Origin: Bacteroidota bacterium
GTDB taxonomy: Bacteria; Bacteroidota; Bacteroidia; Chitinophagales; Chitinophagaceae
Length of the DNA: 64,000 nucleotides
Assembly: GCA_018267915.1 (NCBI GenBank)
Contig: JAFDXN010000030.1
Span: 42,227-106,226 of the forward strand
Reading direction: 5' to 3'
Both the position numbers and the translations under genes were made by a program. The notes beneath the pieces were generated by a model. The model did not search any database and was not told where the DNA came from. It saw only the letters and a list, made by a program, of their open reading frames with translations. Positions 8,472-16,651 of the stretch are shown here, piece after piece. How positions within the stretch are numbered: the stretch's first letter is position 1; each line of letters opens with the position of its first letter.

Positions 8472-8522
8472 AAAAAACCCGCCTGTAAAGACAGGCAGGC
8501 CCTATAAACCCTATCACTATGA
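8472..8522 (-). terminator. Intrinsic terminator preceded by a conserved 23-nt motif (chromosomal copy)
   Basis: Read on the minus strand, TCATAGTGATAGGGTTTATA plus GGG (8522-8500) is followed by the hairpin CCTGCCTGT-CTTT-ACAGGCGGG and a T run. The same 23 nt, without a mismatch, stands before another terminator at 37332-37354 inside the element. This could be the 3' end of a small RNA. Read on the plus strand it could be a hairpin plus leader ending at an ATG. Confidence 0.6.
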
Positions 8523-8676
8523 GCTTGTAAGTTACGAAAAGAACTATTATATCTTCACCCCAGCTTACCCTCAGGTACCTCGCAGCCAATAACACCAAAT
8601 TGCAGGGTCCGGTAACATCCATTGGCTACCTCAGAATTTGCTGTTACTGTCTTTGAGGGGATGTGGATAAATAGCA

Positions 8677-9240
8677 TTGACGCACAACTCACGTATATCT
8701 AATTTAGTAGCCACCTGCAAAGAAAATCACATGAGGATTGAGCACAGAAGACACATGACCCGAAAGGTGAAGCTTATCCCCTTCAGTAAAAAGATACATC
8801 ATATCCTTATAGGCATAGGATGCACCAATATTAAGTGCCTGGGTTACAAGCCATCTACCAGCAGCATAAATCCCAGCAGGAAGGGTTTTAATGGCTACAT
8901 TCTTAAAAAGGACACAGTAAGGCAAGAAAACGAAAAGGGCATATTAGAGCCAGTATATGACCCTAATATCTGGAAGTACATTCAACAGGTAGATAATCCT
9001 CATCGTTCAAGCCTTATTTTAGCACCTGAGGATGTAAAAGTAACAGAGGCAAATATGGAATATCCAATCCATTCAGCAAGAATAAAGGAGATGTATGACC
9101 ATAAGCCAAAGTTCTACCTATACTTAGGAACCGGCTACAACAAGGAGCATTATAGAAAGACAGGTAATAGTCTTTACAAAAGGTTACAGGCAGTCCAAAC
9201 TAAGTTCCCTAGGTTTGTAAGCAGCAAATACATTAAATGA
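8677..9240 (+). CDS. Hypothetical protein, up to 187 aa
   Basis: This open frame ends 80 bp before the tRNA gene. The C-terminal 100 residues (YDPNIWKYIQQVDNPHRSSL..., YLYLGTGYNKEHYR) look protein-like with a balanced composition. The N-terminal 60 residues are basic and less convincing, so the true start may be an internal ATG such as the one near residue 19 or 27. There is no signal peptide and no recognised domain. It is the last gene before the integration site. Confidence 0.4.
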   Translation: MTHNSRISNLVATCKENHMRIEHRRHMTRKVKLIPFSKKIHHILIGIGCTNIKCLGYKPSTSSINPSRKGFNGYILKKDTVRQENEKGILEPVYDPNIWKYIQQVDNPHRSSLILAPEDVKVTEANMEYPIHSARIKEMYDHKPKFYLYLGTGYNKEHYRKTGNSLYKRLQAVQTKFPRFVSSKYIK

Positions 9241-9316
9241 ATACAATTTATTATTTAACCAGTAGTTGTTTGAAAATAGTTTGAAAATAATTCGATAACA
9301 AAGGGGAAATCCTTGC

Positions 9317-9393
9317 TGTTCCTTAGCTCAGTTGGTTAGAGCATCTGACTGTTAATCAGAGGGTCTCAGGTTCAAGTCCTGAAGGGAGCGCCA
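9317..9393 (+). tRNA. tRNA-Asn (GTT), integration target
   Basis: The cloverleaf is clear: D arm GCTC/GAGC, anticodon stem TCTGA/TCAGA with loop CTGTTAA (anticodon GTT, Asn), T arm TCAGG-TTCAAGT-CCTGA, discriminator G and encoded CCA. The 5' acceptor strand TGTTCCT pairs with AGGGAGC at only five positions; the top two pairs (T-C and G-G) do not match. Alternatively GCT at 9315-9317 pairs with AGC with a GT bulge. The 3' part (from the anticodon stem on) is the attL copy of the element and is repeated at 51840. The imperfect acceptor stem may mean the gene is impaired. Confidence 0.88.
9345..9391 (+). repeat. attL, 47-bp direct repeat
   Basis: This copy runs from the anticodon stem to the first C of the encoded CCA. 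It is identical to 51840-51886 over all 47 bp. Only this copy continues to CCA, so after integration the tRNA 3' end and its terminator at 9402 are supplied by the element. Confidence 0.92.
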
Positions 9394-9401
9394 ACACAGT
9401 A

Positions 9402-9435
9402 AGGGTTTCAAACGACACAGTTTGAAACCCTTTTT
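9402..9435 (+). terminator. Intrinsic terminator behind tRNA-Asn (element-supplied)
   Basis: A perfect 12-bp stem AGGGTTTCAAAC/GTTTGAAACCCT with loop GACACA is followed by TTTTC. It lies inside the element directly after attL and replaces the displaced chromosomal terminator now at 51887. Confidence 0.85.
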
Positions 9436-9437
9436 CT

Positions 9438-9459
9438 ATTTGCACATAATTTGCACATT
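9438..9459. repeat. Left-end copy of 22-bp repeat, candidate integrase arm site
   Basis: The sequence is ATTTGCACATAATTTGCACA plus TT, itself a tandem repeat of ATTTGCACA. The same 22 bp occur at 51717-51738 in the same orientation near the right end, between the integrase start codon and attR. A shared site 46-102 bp from each core fits an integrase arm-type or excisionase site. Confidence 0.7.
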
Positions 9460-9625
9460 TTTCCCCTTAGTTCCATCATTTTTCAGACTAAACTAACATT
9501 GTACAGGTAATGACAATATGAGAAACAAATGCTTACTTTTATCATCAACGGCGACATTAACCCATTCATTTTGAAATTACTGTATAGAATCATAATTGTG
9601 TATTACATAGACCGCCGGTACTGAA

Positions 9626-10249
9626 ATGACTAAAACCAATAACGGAAATAATATAAATAGGCTGCACGGACTAGCTCAATTTTCGCTATTCGTTACGTCT
9701 TATCTTCCGTTATTCATTTTGATTGGTATTCGTCAAATATCAGAGAACTCGAATTATTTGCACTGGGCGGGTTTGACGTTTGAGGGTGCTACCAATTTTG
9801 CTTCAAGGTTTGGGCTATCCTCAATATTGCTGATTACCTCAATCCTGGGCCTATTAGGGTTTATAAAAACACTGGGGAATATTGAAGAGGTTGCGGAAAA
9901 TGGTTTTCCGGTAACGGTCAAAGAGGTTACCAATAAAAATAGTGAGGCCATTGGCTATATAGCAACTTATATCATTCCATTTCTTTTTCAGAGTTTCACT
10001 GGATGGTACGAGTGCTTTTCAGTGCTTTTTTTACTGGTAGTGATCTATAGAATATACATCAATTCATCCCTGCTATTGATCAATCCATTATTGAGCTTCA
10101 AATACGCTATCTATGAAGTTGAGTTTACAGATAAGGATAAGAGTAAAAAGGGCTTGATAATCACCAAAGACAAGTATCTACTTGATGAAGCTAAACTCAA
10201 GCTGTATGAAATTGGACATAAACTATATTTTGCTATAAATAACAGTTAA
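9626..10249 (+). CDS. kwaA: Kiwa-like membrane component (KwaA-like)
   Basis: This 207-aa protein has four predicted membrane segments, at about residues 13-33 (FSLFVTSYLPLFILIGI), 63-82 (FGLSSILLITSILGLLGF), 108-125 (IGYIATYIIPFLF) and 131-150 (FSVLFLLVVIYRIYI), and a charged cytoplasmic tail. KwaA of the Kiwa anti-phage system is a four-pass membrane protein of about 200 aa encoded directly before KwaB. The next gene here, 5 bp downstream, encodes a DUF4868/KwaB-like protein. Size, topology and partner agree, but sequence similarity could not be tested. In Kiwa the membrane protein senses phage attack and works with the DNA-binding partner. Confidence 0.65.
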   Translation: MTKTNNGNNINRLHGLAQFSLFVTSYLPLFILIGIRQISENSNYLHWAGLTFEGATNFASRFGLSSILLITSILGLLGFIKTLGNIEEVAENGFPVTVKEVTNKNSEAIGYIATYIIPFLFQSFTGWYECFSVLFLLVVIYRIYINSSLLLINPLLSFKYAIYEVEFTDKDKSKKGLIITKDKYLLDEAKLKLYEIGHKLYFAINNS

Positions 10250-10254
10250 ATGCT

Positions 10255-11283
10255 ATGGAACTAACAGACTTTCTCAACAAAATTGAAGACATCAAAGTAA
10301 GTAACACTTACTTGTATTTCATTACACGTGTGCTTAAGCCGAACATTAAAAAGACGGCGAAGGTTTTGGACAAGTACGATTTCAAGGTTTATCAAATCGA
10401 CGTAAACACAGAAATTCGCCAACACTTGTATGACCTAACCAAAAGCCAGCTTATATATTTGACAAAAAAGAAAACCGAAATGCACGAATACGACGTCATT
10501 ACGGATGATACAGAGCAGCTTTTCACCTACCAAATGACCAATAAGGCAATGTCATTTGCCGATGTGGTAAACACTCAGCTAAAACAAACGCCTCCAAAAA
10601 TCAAGAATCTCGAAGAGATTATTGCTGAAGAAGAGTTATGGGCTTATTGTGTAGGCTTCTACAATAAAGATGAAGATGACTGGATCTACACTTTTAGAAA
10701 AATCCTCTCCGGGAAAGTTGCCATTGATGAAAAAGATGGGAACAAACGGAACGGATTCCAAAAGGCGATACGAACGATATTTAATTCTGAAAGTAAAAAG
10801 CTCGAGTTAATAGAGGGTGAAACAGTTAACCTGGACAAACAGGTGGACTGCATATTCTATGATGAGACCTTCTACATAGCTAAAAAGACACAGTTTGAAC
10901 AAATTGTTGGGTTAGAAGAAGAATATAAGGTTCAGGCTGCGGAAGTTTTGCAGGAGCTTTCAGACACCGATATGATCGAAGGCATTGAAATACTTGCGAA
11001 GCAAATCGAAAGCAATCCTGCAATTCACAAGAAATTAGTGCGCTTATCCAGGATTGGAAATTATCGTGACCTTAATGCAGCAGCGATAAAGAAAATGCAG
11101 AAAGTCTGCAAAGCCTACGGCGATAAATTAAAAGTGAAAGATGGCAAGCTTCATTTAGAAAATGAAAAGGATATTGACCTGGCTCTAAAGATGCTAGCTG
11201 ATTATTATAAAAAGGGTGAAGTTTCCGGTAAATCTTATGGCACCTTTGCCGGTCGTAAGATTGATGTTGTTGAAACGGTATAA
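10255..11283 (+). CDS. kwaB: Kiwa-like DUF4868 protein (KwaB-like)
   Basis: This is a soluble 342-aa protein. The C-terminal half carries the DUF4868 pattern: DKQVDCIFYDETFYIAKK, then FEQIVGLEEEYKVQAAEVLQ, a helical stretch and RLSRIGNYRDLNAA. KwaB (about 315 aa) is the DUF4868 partner of the four-pass KwaA and binds phage DNA to block replication. The start lies 5 bp after the kwaA-like stop, which indicates co-translation. Its position at the left edge of the element, next to a restriction operon, is typical of defence cargo. DUF4868 also occurs outside Kiwa, so the system name depends on the neighbour. Confidence 0.68.
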   Translation: MELTDFLNKIEDIKVSNTYLYFITRVLKPNIKKTAKVLDKYDFKVYQIDVNTEIRQHLYDLTKSQLIYLTKKKTEMHEYDVITDDTEQLFTYQMTNKAMSFADVVNTQLKQTPPKIKNLEEIIAEEELWAYCVGFYNKDEDDWIYTFRKILSGKVAIDEKDGNKRNGFQKAIRTIFNSESKKLELIEGETVNLDKQVDCIFYDETFYIAKKTQFEQIVGLEEEYKVQAAEVLQELSDTDMIEGIEILAKQIESNPAIHKKLVRLSRIGNYRDLNAAAIKKMQKVCKAYGDKLKVKDGKLHLENEKDIDLALKMLADYYKKGEVSGKSYGTFAGRKIDVVETV

Positions 11284-11366
11284 AGAGTTTAGGGAAGACC
11301 TGAATAATAGTTGGTTTCTATGGAGAACCTAAACTAATAAAAACTACTCAGACCGCGCTATTACTA

Positions 11367-11374
11367 TACATTTG
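11367..11374 (+). promoter_or_regulatory. Candidate promoter of the restriction operon
   Basis: TACATTTG fits TAnnTTTG and lies 131 bp before the mod ATG, in a 222-bp gap between kwaB and mod. The gap also holds an inverted repeat AGTTTAGG/CCTAAACT (11286/11328). A separate promoter would let the methylase operon be expressed apart from Kiwa. Confidence 0.3.
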
Positions 11375-11505
11375 TGCCTAAATAGATTATTTTAGTATTC
11401 CTAAGGACTTAATATTATACCAATTATTAATTAGTGCCTTTATAAGGGGCTGATTTCAGGTATTATTGCCTACGTCCAGAGATTTACCTTAACGAGCAGA
11501 ACACT

Positions 11506-13497
11506 ATGTCCGAAAAACTAGATATGGCTTCACCCAACCTGGTGAGCAAGAATGTAGAGCAGATAGCCGCTTTATTCCCCAACTGCGTGACTGAAACCGC
11601 AGAAGGAAAAGCCATTGATTTCGATTTGTTAAAGCAGGAATTAAGCGCGGAGATCGTTGAGGGTTCCAAAGAACGCTACCGAATGGAATGGCCAGGAAAG
11701 CGGGAAGCTATTGTTACCGCCAACATTCCAACTACAAACACATTGCGGCCAGACAGAGAAAGTTCAGTCAATTTTGATAACTCTGAAAATATTTATATTG
11801 AAGGAGACAATTTAGAGGCTCTGAAACTACTTCAGGAGAGTTATCTAGGAAAAATAAAGCTTATATACATTGATCCCCCTTATAATACTGGCAAAGACTT
11901 TGTATACAGAGACAACTTTACACAGGAAAATGACGAGTTCAAATTTGAAAGTGGACTTAAAGACGAATACAATCAAAGATTGGTAGCTAATCCCGAGACT
12001 TCGGGTCGCTACCATTCAGATTGGTTAACTATGATGTATCCTCGTCTAAAACTTGCTAGAAATCTTTTGTGTGATGATGGCATTCTTGTGATATCAATTG
12101 ACGAAATAGAAGTGCATAATCTTCGAAAGTTATGCGACGATATTTTTGGTAATAATAATTTTGCTGGCGAGATCATTTGGAAGAATAGTAGTAAAAATGA
12201 TCAAGACTATATCTCAATACAGCACGAATATCTCCTTTGCTATGTGAAAGACAAGAATGTAAACAAAGGAAACTGGTTGGAAAAGAAGGAAGGCTTAACA
12301 GAAATTTACAAAGCTTTTGAATCTTTCAAGAAAAAGCATGGTGAAGACTGGGATGCAATTCACCAAGAGGCGTTAGAATGGTATAAACAGTTTCCTGAAT
12401 CAAACCCGATATCTTCGAGCAAACACTATAGCTGGATGGATAAAGTTGGAGTTTATTTTCCTGATAACATTTCTGGTCCAAATTATGGTCAGTATGTGTA
12501 TGATGTCGTGCATCCTGTTACAGGGGAAGTTTGTAAACCCCCCGCAAGTGGATGGCGATACCCGGAAGCTACGATGAGGCAAAGAATTAAAGATGATTTA
12601 GTCCATTTCGGAAAGGATCATGCCACTGTACCAAACAATAAAACTTATTTAAGGAACACAGAGTTTCAAAGTTTAACAAGCATTAGGTATAAAGATGGTC
12701 GTGTCGCATCAAAATATTTGACACGATTATTTGGCGAGAACTTATTTACTAATCCGAAGGATCATGACCTTTTATGTGACCTGTTTAAATCACTGGGAGT
12801 AGGCAATAATGATATTGTTTTGGATTTCTTCTCTGGTTCAGGAACAACGGCAGAAAGCGTACTAAAGCTTAATAGTATCAATGAATCTAATTGTCGATAT
12901 ATACTTGTCCAGATTCAGGAAGACTTACGAGAGACCTTGAAGACTGCAACAGGGGGAAGTAAAGCAACAATTCAGCGTGCCATAGACTTTCTAACAACAA
13001 AAGGGAGGCCAACGAACATTTGTGAATTAGCTAAGGAACGTATTCGCCTAGCTTCCAATAAAATGAAGATGGAGTTAGGCCCTAATATCGACTATGGCTT
13101 TCGAGTATACTATTTGGATGAAAGTAATATGCAGGATGTCTACTATCGTCCTCAAGAATATAATCAAGAGAATCTCGACTTATTCGCAGACAATGTGAAG
13201 GGCGACCGAACTTCGGATGACCTATTGACACAAGTAATACTTGATTGGGGTTTGCCTCTTTCTTTAAGAATAGAGCAACTTAATATTAGTAGCAAACAGG
13301 TGTTTAAAGTCGCAGAAAACTCATTAATGGCTTGCTTTGACAAAGGGATTGATGAGAAATTCGCAAAGGAAATTGCTGCACATAAACCACTTAGAGTGGT
13401 ATTCCGTGATGCTTCATTTAAGAATGATACCGCTAAAGAAAATGTAAAGCAGTTGCTGAAGCAATTAAGTCCTGACACTGAAATGCGTGTGATCTAA
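11506..13497 (+). CDS. mod: Type III restriction-modification methyltransferase subunit (Mod)
   Basis: This 663-aa beta-class N6-adenine DNA methyltransferase carries catalytic motif IV DPPYNTGKDF at residues 123-132. The SAM-binding motif I DFFSGSGTTAESVL is at about 440, with a large target-recognition region between them. The order IV-TRD-I and the length fit type III Mod. It would methylate one strand of an asymmetric site and supply sequence specificity to Res. The res gene starts 3 bp after its stop, and three further genes follow closely. The middle (residues 250-370) is the likely specificity domain. Phase-variable repeats are not seen. Confidence 0.93.
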   Translation: MSEKLDMASPNLVSKNVEQIAALFPNCVTETAEGKAIDFDLLKQELSAEIVEGSKERYRMEWPGKREAIVTANIPTTNTLRPDRESSVNFDNSENIYIEGDNLEALKLLQESYLGKIKLIYIDPPYNTGKDFVYRDNFTQENDEFKFESGLKDEYNQRLVANPETSGRYHSDWLTMMYPRLKLARNLLCDDGILVISIDEIEVHNLRKLCDDIFGNNNFAGEIIWKNSSKNDQDYISIQHEYLLCYVKDKNVNKGNWLEKKEGLTEIYKAFESFKKKHGEDWDAIHQEALEWYKQFPESNPISSSKHYSWMDKVGVYFPDNISGPNYGQYVYDVVHPVTGEVCKPPASGWRYPEATMRQRIKDDLVHFGKDHATVPNNKTYLRNTEFQSLTSIRYKDGRVASKYLTRLFGENLFTNPKDHDLLCDLFKSLGVGNNDIVLDFFSGSGTTAESVLKLNSINESNCRYILVQIQEDLRETLKTATGGSKATIQRAIDFLTTKGRPTNICELAKERIRLASNKMKMELGPNIDYGFRVYYLDESNMQDVYYRPQEYNQENLDLFADNVKGDRTSDDLLTQVILDWGLPLSLRIEQLNISSKQVFKVAENSLMACFDKGIDEKFAKEIAAHKPLRVVFRDASFKNDTAKENVKQLLKQLSPDTEMRVI

Positions 13498-13500
13498 ACT

Positions 13501-16500
13501 ATGAAACTACAATTCAAAGAACAGGGTTTCCAGGTTAGCGCAGTGAAAGCGGTTGTTGACTGCTTTGCAGGACAGCCATTAGAGACTGCCCGTTTCACGC
13601 TTGAACGCACTAAGAACATTTTGCGGAAAGCGAAAGAGGCTTCTCTAGGTGTTCAAACGCTGGAATTGGAAAAAGATATTGAAGAAAGTATAGGCTACCG
13701 TAATCGACCTATCCACATTACTGACGGCCAGATACTAAATAATATACAACAAGTTCAGTATCGCAACGATATCCCGCAAAGCCAAACGATCGAACGCCCT
13801 GCCAAAGTGAAGCTAGGTTGCAATCTGACAATAGAAATGGAAACAGGTACAGGTAAGACCTATACCTATATCCGCACTATGTACGAACTGCACAAGAACT
13901 ATGGCTGGAGCAAGTTCATCATCATTGTACCAAGTATTGCAATCAGAGAAGGTGTTTACAAATCTTTTGAAGTAACCCAAGATCACTTCCAGGAACTCTA
14001 TGGGCATAAAATAAAGCCGTTCATCTACAACTCAGCACAGCCACAAGATATCGAGACGTTTGCCTCAGACGCTAGAATAAGCGTAATGATCATCAATACC
14101 CAGGCATTCAATGCCAAAGGGAAGGATGCACGGCGCATCTACATGGAACTGGATCAGTTCGCATCCCGACGACCTATCGAGATCATTGCCCAGACCAATC
14201 CCATTTTGATAATTGACGAGCCACAATCTGTAGAAGGTGATAAGACGTTGGAGGGAATGCAGGATTTCCAGCCATTATTTACGCTGCGATACTCTGCGAC
14301 CCATAAGAATGAATACAACAAAGTATTCAGGCTAGATGCCCTGGACGCGTACAATAAAAAATTAGTGAAAAAAATTCAGGTTAAGGGAATTAACCTGAAA
14401 GGCTCAACCGGCACGACTGGCTACTTGTACCTGGAGCAGATTGCCCTCAGCACCAATAAGCCACCAATGGCATTGGTTGAATATGAGAAGCGAAGCGGGA
14501 CTTCGGTAAAGCGTGTTCGACAGAAGCTGGAAAAGGGGGCTAACTTATTTCAGCTCTCTGGTGAAATGCCTCAATACAAGAATTTCGTTATCCAAGAAGT
14601 AGACGGCTATTTCAATAAGATAGTCGTCAATGGTATAGAGCTCTTTGCAGGGGAGGCAATTGGTGACCTGGACGAGCAAGCATTCAGGCGAATTCAAATT
14701 CGCGAGACCATTATTTCGCACCTCACCAAAGAAAAGCAGCTATTTGATAAGGGTATTAAGGTCTTATCGCTATTCTTCATCGATTCCGTAGAGAAGTACC
14801 GTATTTATGACACTGCGGGTGCTGGACAGCTAGGCGAGTATGCCCGGATATTTGAAGAAGAATATAACCTTGTACGGAATGATTTTATCGACTTATTCCA
14901 TCAGGAGTATAATGACTACCTGAAAGAAACAGACCCCGGCAATGTCCATAAAGGCTACATGCCAGGCTCGTATGCTGCTTACCTTGAAAGGGACGATGCC
15001 CATACAGTACACAACGGATATTTCTCCATTGATAAACAAAAGCGCCTTATAGACCCGGCAACGAAAAAAGTTAAGAAAGGTGAGGAAGCTGAATCTGATG
15101 ATATCAGCGCCTACGACCTCATTATGAAAGACAAGGAGCGCCTGTTAAGCTTTGACGAGCCTACCCGCTTCATCTTCTCGCACTCAGCCCTGAAAGAAGG
15201 CTGGGATAACCCAAATGTATTCCAGATCTGCGCCCTGAAGCACTCTGACAACAACAATCGCCGCAGGCAGGAGGTTGGCCGTGGGATGCGCCTCTGCGTG
15301 GATAGCTTCGGTGTACGACTGGACTATGAAACGGTCGGTGAACAGGTGCACGAGATAAACCGCCTTACCGTTGTTGCTTCTGAAAGCTATGAAGAGTTTG
15401 CAAAGGGCTTGCAGGATGAAATTGCTAAGACGCTCAAAGCGCGGCCTCAGAAGGCCAGTGCAGAATTCCTCACAGGTAAACAGTTGAAGAACGAGATGGG
15501 TACGGAATTGCGTATCGATGAAGACACTGCGAGAAAAGTGAATAAACTCTGGTACAAGAACGACATCCTTGATGATGACGATAAGATCACAGAGGATGGT
15601 CGAACACTTATTGACGAAGGAAAATTGCCTTTACCGGAAAATTTAGAACCTTTCCGCGCTGAGATAACAAAACTTGTCAGATCCATTTACTCGGGCGAAG
15701 TGCCCTTGGCTGAAAATGAAAGAAATGACCTGCCGATCAGCATCAACTCGAATTTCCACAAGAAGGAGTTCCAGGAGATATGGAACAAGATCAACCTTAA
15801 GACGATCTATGAGGTTAAATTCGATTCAGCCAAGCTAATTGAGGATGCTAAAATCAGGATCAACGCCGACCTTCATATTTCAGAGCGCAGCTATGAAGTG
15901 AAGAGTGGTGAACTGAACAACGTCACTAAAGAGCAGCTTGATAATAGAGACGGATTTAAGGAAACCAGCAGGACTGCTAAAAAGCTAAATGCTGATATTT
16001 ATACTAACACGACCTACGATATTGTTGGCGAGATAGTCAATAACACCAATCTCACCCGTCGGACGGTCGTAGAAATACTGAAAGGCATCAAGGCCAGCCA
16101 GTTCATCCTAGTACGCAAGAACCCGGAAGAATTTATTGCTAAATGCAGCAAACTTATCAATGAGGTCAAGGCGAGCCTTATCATCAACAATATTGTTTAT
16201 CACAAGACAGATGAGCGTCACGATGCCCGTACTGTCTTTACGAACGACAAGTCCACGCTCAGACAGTCCGAAATGCTTAAAAAGCACATATACGACTACC
16301 TGACGACCGATTCAAAGATCGAAGCAAAGTTTGCTGATGCGTTGGAGAATAGCACACAAGTAGTCGTTTACGCAAAACTGCCGAAGAGTTTCTACATTAC
16401 GACCCCTGTAGCTAACTATAGTCCCGACTGGGCCATTGTCTTTGACAAGGAGAGTGTACGACACATCTATTTTGTCGCAGAAACGAAAGGAAGCGATTCC

Positions 16501-16638
16501 GACCTGGAGCTGCGTGAGATCGAGAAATTGAAGATCCATTGTGCGACTGAACACTTTAACGCTATCAGCAATAACGAAGTGAAGTTCTCTAAGATCAATA
16601 GCTACGAACAATTACTGGAAATTGTACAACTGAAATAA
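13501..16638 (+). CDS. res: Type III restriction enzyme subunit (Res)
   Basis: This 1045-aa protein joins an SF2 helicase and a nuclease. Walker A METGTGKTYT is at residue 113, Walker B IDEPQSVEG at 238, and helicase motifs near HSALKEGWDNPN and RRRQEVGRGMRLC. The C-terminal PD-(D/E)xK site has SPDWAIV (Asp976) and AETKG (Glu994, Lys996). All parts needed for ATP-dependent translocation and cleavage are intact. It should form the Mod2Res complex with the preceding protein. Spacing of 3 bp upstream and 13 bp downstream marks it as part of an operon of at least five genes. Confidence 0.94.
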   Translation: MKLQFKEQGFQVSAVKAVVDCFAGQPLETARFTLERTKNILRKAKEASLGVQTLELEKDIEESIGYRNRPIHITDGQILNNIQQVQYRNDIPQSQTIERPAKVKLGCNLTIEMETGTGKTYTYIRTMYELHKNYGWSKFIIIVPSIAIREGVYKSFEVTQDHFQELYGHKIKPFIYNSAQPQDIETFASDARISVMIINTQAFNAKGKDARRIYMELDQFASRRPIEIIAQTNPILIIDEPQSVEGDKTLEGMQDFQPLFTLRYSATHKNEYNKVFRLDALDAYNKKLVKKIQVKGINLKGSTGTTGYLYLEQIALSTNKPPMALVEYEKRSGTSVKRVRQKLEKGANLFQLSGEMPQYKNFVIQEVDGYFNKIVVNGIELFAGEAIGDLDEQAFRRIQIRETIISHLTKEKQLFDKGIKVLSLFFIDSVEKYRIYDTAGAGQLGEYARIFEEEYNLVRNDFIDLFHQEYNDYLKETDPGNVHKGYMPGSYAAYLERDDAHTVHNGYFSIDKQKRLIDPATKKVKKGEEAESDDISAYDLIMKDKERLLSFDEPTRFIFSHSALKEGWDNPNVFQICALKHSDNNNRRRQEVGRGMRLCVDSFGVRLDYETVGEQVHEINRLTVVASESYEEFAKGLQDEIAKTLKARPQKASAEFLTGKQLKNEMGTELRIDEDTARKVNKLWYKNDILDDDDKITEDGRTLIDEGKLPLPENLEPFRAEITKLVRSIYSGEVPLAENERNDLPISINSNFHKKEFQEIWNKINLKTIYEVKFDSAKLIEDAKIRINADLHISERSYEVKSGELNNVTKEQLDNRDGFKETSRTAKKLNADIYTNTTYDIVGEIVNNTNLTRRTVVEILKGIKASQFILVRKNPEEFIAKCSKLINEVKASLIINNIVYHKTDERHDARTVFTNDKSTLRQSEMLKKHIYDYLTTDSKIEAKFADALENSTQVVVYAKLPKSFYITTPVANYSPDWAIVFDKESVRHIYFVAETKGSDSDLELREIEKLKIHCATEHFNAISNNEVKFSKINSYEQLLEIVQLK

Positions 16639-16651
16639 ACATTAGGCTTTC

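Larger units (their letters stand above)
7429..8676. other. 1.25-kb repeat-rich stretch without a convincing gene
   Basis: Only short open frames with unlikely composition occur here on either strand. The stretch holds: an inverted repeat at 7555-7578/7648-7668; imperfect direct repeats at 7678-7702/7743-7767 and 7861-7885/7921-7945; a hairpin CCTATTTT/AAAATAGG at 7847/7878; an imperfect inverted repeat at 8086-8101/8128-8143; evenly spaced CATTC motifs at 8162-8198; and a minus-strand terminator at 8472-8499. It may be decayed mobile DNA or contain structured RNA. Confidence 0.55.

Noticed and set aside
7930..8622. Short minus-strand frames of 60-107 aa before the tRNA
   Set aside because: They overlap one another, cross the inverted repeats and a terminator, and have unlikely compositions.
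11506..16638. Type I or BREX system
   Set aside because: There is no HsdS-like specificity gene, PglZ or BrxC. Motif order in the methylase and the Res architecture fit type III.
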